DNA of 64,000 bases from Lyophyllum atratum (Eukaryota; Basidiomycota; Agaricomycetes; Agaricales; Lyophyllaceae), in assembly GCA_014905825.1 (NCBI GenBank), contig JACGCN010000003.1:1736001-1800000 (forward strand). Reading direction: 5' to 3'. Each line of letters opens with the position of its first letter. Position 1 is the first letter of the stretch. Below are positions 57,365 to 64,000 of the stretch, piece by piece. A program made the position numbers and the translations under genes. Under the pieces are notes generated by a model that was not told the DNA's origin, ran no database searches, and saw only the letters and a program-made list of their open reading frames with translations.

Positions 57365-59542
57365 ATGTCGCACCTTTCTCAATACCATGTCTACTCTCTA
57401 CCCGCAGAGCTTCTGGAAACTTTAACCCCTCGAAATCGGGTCAATACTTCCCAACCATCATCAAGACCTTCATCACCGGAACCCATCGTGGCCACCTCTT
57501 CGAGTGGACCACGAACCTGCAACATATGCCTCGGTGCGACATTCATTGCCTTGGACGAACAGCGAGCCCACTTCCGATCCGACTGGCATCGATATAATGT
57601 CAAGGCGCGTCTCGCAGGCGGGAACGCCGTTACCGAATCCACCTTCTCACATTTGATCGAGGGTACGCCGGTCTTCCCTCTCTTCTCGCTTGTAACTGAC
57701 CTCGCCACAGCCTTGGAGGACTCGATATCTGGCTCTGAATCTTCTTCTGACGATGCCAACTCGTCAGAGTCTGATGCTATCAACACGCTCGTAAATAAAA
57801 CGAGACGACTGGCCAGATCCCCAAGTCCCGATGCTGCAAAGCGAGCCCCCCAAACCGCTCTAACTTGGTTCCATTCACATCCGTCTACCCAGATCGGTGT
57901 TTACAAAGCCCTATATTCCGATCCCAAGGATGAATCTGCCTATCTATCCGAGTTGAAGGATATGCAGCATAGCCAAGAGGAGGGGAGAACGTGGGCTATG
58001 TTTATGGTCGCAGGTGGTCATTTTGCTGGTGCAGTCGTACGAGTAAGTCGACCAGCAGAGGATGAAGCGGAAGCGACGAAAGGCAATAGAAAGAAGGCTC
58101 AAAAGCCCAAACCAGACACCGAGGTCCTCCGGCATAAAACGTTCCATCGGTATACAAGTACGTATCTCGTACGTTATAATCTTCGAATGTTATCCTGATT
58201 GGATGGCCTTCAGCCCGTAGAAAGCAAGGCGGCGGTCAATCTGCAAATGATAACGCCAAAGGAGCTGCGAAAAGTGCTGGTGCACAGCTACGTCGATACG
58301 GAGAGCAATCTCTGCGTGAAGTAGGTCAATGCTGCGCTCCCTCTCTTTCAATACTTATCCTTTTATACCTTTAGGATATACGCAATCTATTAGTGGAATG
58401 GGCCGACGATATTCGTGATTGCGACCGCATCTGGATACGTGCCAGTGGCTCGAATCGCAAGATATTTATGGGATACGATTACGCTATCATTTCTAAAGGT
58501 GACGAAAGGTTACGGACCTTCCCGTTCCCAACAAGGCGTCCGGTATGTCATTTCTCCTTCCCTTCGCGTCCTTTTGACACTCAGATAATTTATGAAGACT
58601 CAATCCGAACTTGTGCGATGCCTGCTTGAGCTGACTAAGGTCAAAATCTCCCATATGACCGAGGATGCCCTACGGGCGCAAGATGAGGCGTACCTAGCGT
58701 CGCTACCGAAGCCGAAACCTATCCCCGCTGTCCCTGTCCCAGAGCAGGAGAAGCCAAAGCCTGTTAAACTTTCAAAGGAAGAAGAAGTTCTACGGGAAAA
58801 GTGGTCTCGCCTTCTTGGCATGATTACGAAAGGTCGACTTGAGCCTTTGAAGGCATTCTGGGACCGCGAGGCCTCAAACATTGGATCTATCAATGTACGC
58901 ATCCCCGAGTGGACAGGCGAGCGCAGGGCGACGCTTCTCCAGGTCGCCGCGCAGGCCGGGCATGAGGAGATAACGCGTTGGCTGCTTGAAGATGAGCACG
59001 CCGATCCAACCATCCCAGTCCCGAACCCGAAGTCGGGTGAGCCAGACGACCCAGACGACGGAGGGCACCAGTCTGACGCTTCTGATGCACTTGCTTCGCT
59101 GCCGAGGGGTACCCGGCGGACCGCGTACGATCTTGCACGCAACAAAGTTGTGCGTGATGTGTTTCGGCGGACCGCGGCTGACCACCCAGATTGGTGGGAC
59201 TGGTTTGGAGCGGCCCGCGTACCCAGCGCTTTGAGCAAACAAATGGAAGAAGGGCAGGAGGAGAAGAAGAAGGGCAGGAGGAAGGGTTTGAAAGATCGTG
59301 TGAGGGAAAGGGAGGCGAAGGAGCGCGAGAAGGAGAAGGATCAGCCCCCGCCGGAGCCATTCAAGGAGGTATCGCCATTGCGGTCGATACCACAGTCGGC
59401 ATCGATGACTCATCGGCTGGGAGGTGGATCTGGTGCAGCTGCAGGCATTGCGGGATTGACTCCCGAAATGCGTGCTAAAGTAGAGAGGGAAAGGAGGGCC
59501 CGAGCGGCGGAAGCACGACAGAAGACTCTGGGCTCACAATAA
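57365..59542 (+). CDS. VMS1: Peptidyl-tRNA hydrolase/endonuclease VMS1 (ANKZF1)
   Basis: VMS1 releases nascent chains from peptidyl-tRNA on stalled 60S subunits in ribosome quality control, protecting mitochondria from CAT-tailed proteins, and works with Cdc48. It starts MSHLSQYHVYSLPAELLETL. A C2H2-type zinc finger follows (CNICLGATFIALDEQRAHFR then SDWHRYNVKARLAG). The VLRF1 catalytic domain reads AMFMVAGGHFAGAVVRVSRP, HKTFHRYT and ARRKQGGGQSANDNAKG with the catalytic Gln of GGGQ, then WADDIRDCDRIWIRASGSNR. An ankyrin region includes TLLQVAAQAGHEEITRWLLE. A basic coiled coil ends in RERRARAAEAR, an exact match to the VIM pattern RX5AAX2R that binds the Cdc48 N-domain. Introns near 58157-58213, 58323-58376 and 58542-58600. 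Confidence 0.93.
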
Positions 59543-59721
59543 AGCCGGGTCCTAATTAAATTCTGCCCTTTGCATTATACCATGCGTTCGTCGTAATATT
59601 GTGCTGAGACAGTCTACCAGTCAGTTGGAAGCTAGGCAATGATGATGTCGAGGTGCTTTTCGTTGTAGACAGAATGATGACGGGATCAATTATGGTGTCT
59701 CACCGTATGAATACTTCCGTA

Positions 59722-59818
59722 GTCACTTTGCCGGAGTGGTTAACGGGATCGCCTGCTACTCCCATTGCAAACAAGCGGTTGGGCTTTGCCCGCGAGTGTT
59801 CGAATCGCTCAGGTGACG
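59722..59818 (+). tRNA. tRNA-Ser(GCU) with 15-nt intron
   Basis: The sequence folds as a class II tRNA. Acceptor stem GTCACTT pairs with AGGTGAC (one T-G), discriminator G at 59818. D arm CCG/CGG surrounds GAGTGGTTAA (A box TTGCCGGAGTGG). Anticodon stem ATCGC pairs with GCGGT. The loop is CTGCTA, then CTCCCATTGCAAACA, then A: removing the 15 nt leaves CTGCTAA with anticodon GCT, and the intron sits after position 37 as nuclear tRNA introns do. The long variable arm GGGC-TTT-GCCC is a serine feature. T arm GAGTG/CGCTC carries TTCGAAT (B box). A TTTTT terminator follows within 10 bases. The mature length of 82 nt is usual for tRNA-Ser. Confidence 0.92.
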
Positions 59819-59822
59819 AGCT

Positions 59823-59828
59823 TTTTGC
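59823..59828 (+). terminator. Pol III terminator of tRNA-Ser
   Basis: A run of five T within GCTTTTTG right after the tRNA 3' end, the standard RNA polymerase III stop. Confidence 0.75.
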
Positions 59829-60093
59829 TGTTCCAGTGTAGATGCGAAAAAATTCGGCCATTTCAATGTTGTGAACTGAGCTCCGAGGACCCCCTTCATC
59901 TCTTTTTCTCCAGAGGATAGATTTGGCTTTTACGCATTTCTCTTCCGCTTCCAAAATTAGGTGCAGCTAGTTTGTTAACATCATTCGATTCAAACAAAGG
60001 TCCTTGGCACGTGATGCATCTATATTTTTTGAAGGTCACCATCGGTTCTGTTCAGTGCCAGTGTTTTACCTGTGAGCTCAAGGCCTACTCAAG

Positions 60094-62002
60094 ATGACGG
60101 CTCGTAAGTGACTAGCCCGACTTGGGAGCTACCCTGTTTCTCACCCACTCCGTTTTTAAGGCCTATCCCTTGCACAGCAGATAGCTCTCCTGGAGGAAGC
60201 TGCCCCAGTCGGTGAGTTCCAGACATTGCTTCTAGAGTATCCTGCTGATGATAGACAGATTTGGACCCTGAAGATATACATGCTCGGGATGTCGATGGAC
60301 AAGATAGCCTGAGCACAGACCGCGCTGCTAGGGAGCATTATTTTGACGTCGGGTAGGTACACCATTTCCGAAGTCATCTGGCATGTCATTTATCACTTTC
60401 TTTAGGCCAAGTTCACTCCGGAAACAACGCGAGAGTATTTCTGATCCAAAGTATGACAATGTGAGGACTACCAGGAAACAGATGATGGAGGAGGACAGTG
60501 GCGAGGATATGAGCGATGAAGACGAAGGAAGTGGATGGGAAGATGAGGATCTAGGCGCACACGATAACCAAGCATCAAGCGGTGTGGAAGAGGCGAACGC
60601 GAGTGAGGATGAAGAGATTTCCTCACACAGCGAAGGAGAAGAGGAGAATCAAGCTATACCGCTTGAAAAGAAAAGGAGTCCAGAGAAACGACCATTCGAG
60701 GAGCCTGAACCTGCGGAGGACCTCTCCGCTGCACTTGGAAAAAAGAGAGAAGAGGATAAGAAGAAGGGGAAGGCCGTCTCTCGGCAAATTGTACGTGTTC
60801 TCTCACCATTAGGGAACTAAAATGTCTAAATCGACTATAGGCCTTGTGGGATTCACTGTTGGATGCTCGAATACGCATACAAAAGTCTGTAACGGCTGCT
60901 AACAGACTGCCTCCTGTAAGCCATCTTCACAGGCCTCGCTTGATCCCCTTTCTCACATCGCCAACAGCCTTTAGATGTCAAAGAATACTTGGCATTGCCT
61001 GAGTGCCAGGATTCTGTCAATAAATTGCTGAAGGAAGCTACCGCCTTGTCGGAAGAGATCTTTGAACTGCAAGAGGTATACAAGTTGCGCAATTAACGAC
61101 GTCGTGGTGACTAACAAGCTTCATAGTACTTATTGACTACAAACGAATCGATAACCCCTCCACCCCGGAAACGCCGAAAGGTACAAGTTAATGACGATAT
61201 ACCAGTCGACTACGTTGAATGGCTTGAACACGCGACACAAGACGCGTCTGCTCTAGAAGAAGTGTAAGCACTTGCCTGACAGTGGTTTGATGTTCCCTAA
61301 TCCCTTGAATGCAGATACCACCCCCATCTCGTCCAGACCTTGGCAAAATGGTCATCAAAAATTCAAGCAGTCGCACCCTCCGTTCTTCTACCACAAAATC
61401 GGAATGCTTTCTCGTCGAAAGGATCTCAACATACCAAAACTGTATTGCAACTCATCGATGAGACATTAGGGGACAACAGCAAGATCCTTGCGAGAACGCA
61501 AGTCCGGCGGGGCAAGGGCGTTCGGATAGGCGTTTCTGAAGCTCCTGACGACGCATCTCCGGAAGAAGATTCAAACGTCTTCGACGACACTGACTTCTAC
61601 CAACAACTATTGAGGGATATCATTGATACCAGAGGAAATGCGGCGGGTGCCGATGATTGGATGACAGCGCAGAAACAGAAGAAGGCGAAGAAAAAGGTTG
61701 ATACCAAGGCTAGCAAGGGCAGAAAACTACGGTCAGTCCGAGTACGAACCCCTGTGAACCATGTCTAATAATTGAAATCCAGGTACGAGACACACGAAAA
61801 GCTACAGAACTTCATGATGCCGGTGCCAGCTAACGGAGGTTGGCACGAGGAGCAAATTGACGAGCTATTCGCCTCGCTGCTCGGCAAAGGGTTCGAAATT
61901 CCAGGTCAGGGTGATGAGGACGATGACGAGGGTGCGGCGCGGCGCCAGGAAGAGGCTCAGTTGGGCGAAGCGTTGAAGGGTGGCTTCAGGGTGTTCGGGT
62001 AG
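60094..62002 (+). CDS. BFR2: Ribosome biogenesis protein BFR2 (AATF/Che-1)
   Basis: A nucleolar component of the small-subunit processome for early 18S rRNA processing. The short first exon MTAR joins, over an intron at 60103-60160, to [16 protein letters not shown], then [40 protein letters not shown], an acidic stretch ([20 protein letters not shown]) and the AATF leucine-zipper-containing domain ([40 protein letters not shown]). Further on are [38 protein letters not shown] and [20 protein letters not shown]. The C-terminal Traube domain reads KASKGRKLR then [15 protein letters not shown] and [12 protein letters not shown]. The first small exons were deduced from GT-AG pairs that keep frame. 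It ends FRVFG. Confidence 0.92.
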
Positions 62003-62268
62003 CAGACGAGCCGCCACCGAACCGGAACAAAGCCAAATATCATGATGTCTTACTGTGAACGGTCATTGAGCGCCTGAGCAATTCAGCAATTACTGACTCC
62101 CGTACATCTCTGTCTCTCTGTTCGTCGTCTCTATATCAGTTTGCTGTGTACTTCGAGTATGTGTATGGTCGGCATTTACTTGTTCTTAAACCTGACCTTT
62201 CCAAAGTCACAGCTCGCGTAATTTGAAGTCAACCGCAGCCTACTTTGGAGCCACCACATAGGCTCAAC
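62003..62268. other. Short intergenic region BFR2 to SNX41
   Basis: Tandem arrangement; the stretch serves as BFR2 terminator and SNX41 promoter. Nothing else seen. Confidence 0.5.
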
Positions 62269-64000
62269 ATGGACACCTTCGAGGATGAAAACCCTTTGAC
62301 CAGGATGCTGAACATATCTCGTCCGAGACGTCCTCAACATCCAAGGTTGATTTATCAGCACCGTCCTCACCACCCTTTCCTACGCGCCAGCTCTCATCCA
62401 AGTTCCCCTTTAAGCCGCCCGTTCCCATCGCCGGGATCTCATAGACAGCCACAAACGACATTCAAGAGTGACTTTTGCTGCGCACGCGATAGATATCTGC
62501 ATTCGGGTGAGGACGTGGAGATTCTGGTGTGTGATACCCTCTGTATATACTGCTAGAAATTAATTGGCGTCTGCAATACTTCTCAAGATAACTGACGCGC
62601 AGAAGACTTCTCAGAACGCCTCTTCTCCATATATTGCCTACGTTATCAGCACAGGGGTAAGGTCCCATGTTTAAGTTCTTTCAATTGATACATATCTGGT
62701 TCACAGAATGCGGAAGCGCGACATCGATACTCGGAATTTGAGTCCTTACGGGCTAACCTCGTCAAGCTCTATCCAACACTTATCGTACCGCCGATCCCGT
62801 CAAAGCAGACACTGGGAGATTATGCCGTGAAGCAAGGGAAAGCAAAGGAGGATGCGGCGATGATTGCAAGGAGGAAACGCATGCTTCAGACCTTCCTGAA
62901 TCGAGTTGCACGCATCCGATTCTATCTAATGAACATGTGTTTCCACCGATTCCTTGATGGAGAGGTCTCTTGGGTGCGTAACCTCCTTCCAAGTTCGAAA
63001 TACTCTCAAATCAATGTGTTTTACCTCTAGACGGAAGTCTTGAATTCGCCGCCATTATCATTGCTACCCAAGAACATTCTGAAAGCGCCATCACACAACC
63101 CCACTGACCAGAATGCTTCTCCAGCTTATGCTGCTCTCCCTAACCCTTCCGCTGCACATCCCTTGCGTCATCCTGATCAACGCTTCCTCGACTCTGAGGC
63201 GTTCACGAACAAATTCGCAAATCATGTTAGTGGACCCATGGAGAAAGTGACGCGTCGAGTAATCAAACGGTGGGCAGGTATGTACAATGTTCCTTTTGAG
63301 GCGTAGACGAACACTAAGGCTTTGCGGCAGATCATGCACAAGACCATGCAGACCTCGGAGCAGCCTTGAACGGATTCAGTCTGAATGAAAGTGGTGCATT
63401 GTCAGGAGCAATCGAAAAGACAGGACAGGCATCGGACGCCACGTACATGTCAACATCGAAACTCGTGAGAGCATCCTCGTTTAATGTTTATGCTTGAGCA
63501 AGTCTTGCTCATCCGGTTTACGTATTCTAGCTACAAGAACTCGAACAGAACTGGGCCGAACCTCTTCACGAATACTCTCAGTTCGCAAACATCATCAAGA
63601 AGTTACTCGCTTATCGTCACCAAAAGCATGTCCAGTATGAAATGACTCAAGACGCGCTTGAGTCTAAGCGAGAGCAACTTGAGGATCTCGAGAAAAGCGA
63701 ACGGGAAGCCCGACGCTTGGAGGATGCACTTGGGCCGTGGCAGAACTAATGGAGCTCAATCAACGCGCAGTCATGTGGAAGGTGATGAGACTGGCGAAAC
63801 TGGTGAAACACCAGCGCAAGAGCAGGAGACCTCGCCTACCTCACATCTGCCTCCGCACCCTGGGCCAAACCCTTCAAGGCGCCGATCAAAGCCGCCTGGT
63901 ATGGGCTTGCTGAACGCGCTTAGTTACACCCTACACGGCATGATGGACGTGGACCCAGAGAGCGCACGGCGGAATAGTATCTCCAAAACACGTGAAACCA
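62269..64000 (+). CDS. SNX41: Sorting nexin SNX41 (PX-BAR), three indels, 3' end beyond window
   Basis: Snx41/Atg20-type nexin, which binds PI3P on endosomes and sorts cargo to the Golgi; it also supports selective autophagy. It starts MDTFEDENPLTRMLNISRPR. PX domain: FKSDFCCARDRYLHSGEDVE, SSPYIAYVISTG, ARHRYSEFESLRANLVKLYP, PPIPSKQTLGDYAVKQGKA and RKRMLQTFLNRVAR, ending FHRFLDGEVSW. The BAR part includes FANHVSGPMEKVTRRVIKRW, ELEQNWAEPLHEYSQFANII, LLAYRHQKHVQYEMTQDALE and LEDLEKSEREARRLEDALG. Frame breaks: one base missing at 62913/62914 and one extra T at 62940-62942 turn the usual RHPILSNEHVFHRF into RIRFYLMNMCFHRF. An extra G at 63732-63734 shifts ALG to a premature stop, while the other frame gives GRTNGAQSTRSHVEGD and stays open to base 64000. 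The gene continues past the window. Confidence 0.88.

Noticed and set aside
58600..59413. Long minus-strand ORFs of 150-210 codons over VMS1
   Set aside because: Antisense shadows of a GC-rich, well-supported VMS1 exon. Their Ser/Arg/Pro-rich composition has no family match.
59653..59954. Small protein ORFs on either strand around 59.7-59.95 kb
   Set aside because: They coincide with the tRNA-Ser gene and show no protein-like conservation.
1..64000. CRISPR array, prophage, bacterial operon or secondary-metabolite cluster
   Set aside because: No regularly spaced repeats, phage genes, PKS/NRPS/terpene or P450 genes were seen. ERG7 is primary sterol metabolism and stands alone.

Overview
This window is nuclear DNA from a filamentous basidiomycete, most likely an agaricomycete. 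Genes lie on both strands about 2 kb apart, with many 45-65 nt GT-AG introns. Most products are conserved eukaryotic housekeeping proteins. Basidiomycete signs include an N-terminal fragment of an AA9 lytic polysaccharide monooxygenase (LPMO), a STE50 carrying two SH3 domains at its C-terminus, and two conserved-looking families I know only from basidiomycetes. One intron-containing tRNA gene is present. I see no CRISPR array, prophage, operon or intact transposon.

Layout. 1-11 kb: AA9 LPMO 5' end (-), IPI3 (-), a class B J-protein (+), a vacuolar M28 protease like PFF1 (-), a NOL8-like nucleolar RRM protein (-). 11-22 kb: an unnamed protein with clathrin-adaptor-like peptide motifs (-) divergent from STE50 (+), a lineage-specific protein (-), a GTTC-rich repeat, and BRAP/ETP1 (-). 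22-31 kb: two tandem UNC93-like membrane proteins (+), a PCD1-like Nudix hydrolase (+), VMA12 (-) and a CsbD-like protein (-) whose upstream region holds CRE/ATF-like sites. 31-43 kb: ataxin-10/CTR86 (+), LEO1 (-), a basidiomycete conserved protein (+), a 2.1 kb stretch with no clear gene, and condensin BRN1 (+). 43-50 kb: a small protein (-), lanosterol synthase ERG7 (-) divergent from ARP9 (+), and RPL30 (-). 50-64 kb: DNA polymerase delta POL3 (-), phosphomannomutase SEC53 (-) divergent from VMS1/ANKZF1 (+), tRNA-Ser(GCU) (+), BFR2/AATF (+) and sorting nexin SNX41 (+, cut by the window end).

The genes do not form one pathway. Ribosome biogenesis recurs (IPI3, NOL8-like, BFR2, RPL30), as do ribosome-linked quality control (VMS1), chromatin and transcription (LEO1, ARP9, BRN1), and membrane traffic or vacuole biology (PFF1-like, VMA12, SNX41, the adaptor-like protein). 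Several neighbours are head-to-head with 110-360 bp between start codons, which suggests shared promoters.

Four genes (AA9, ataxin-10, BRN1, SNX41) carry single-base indels inside conserved coding sequence, mostly at homopolymer runs. Two are essential or near-universal genes, so sequencing or assembly error is the simplest explanation, and any loss-of-function reading here should be checked against reads. I did not find a convincing undescribed system. The best leads are the CRE-like cluster at the CsbD gene, the HNC-motif protein at 18.4-19.5 kb, the adaptor-motif protein at 11.4-14.5 kb and the UNC93 tandem pair. CDS spans run from start to stop and include introns; exon joins were inferred by eye.
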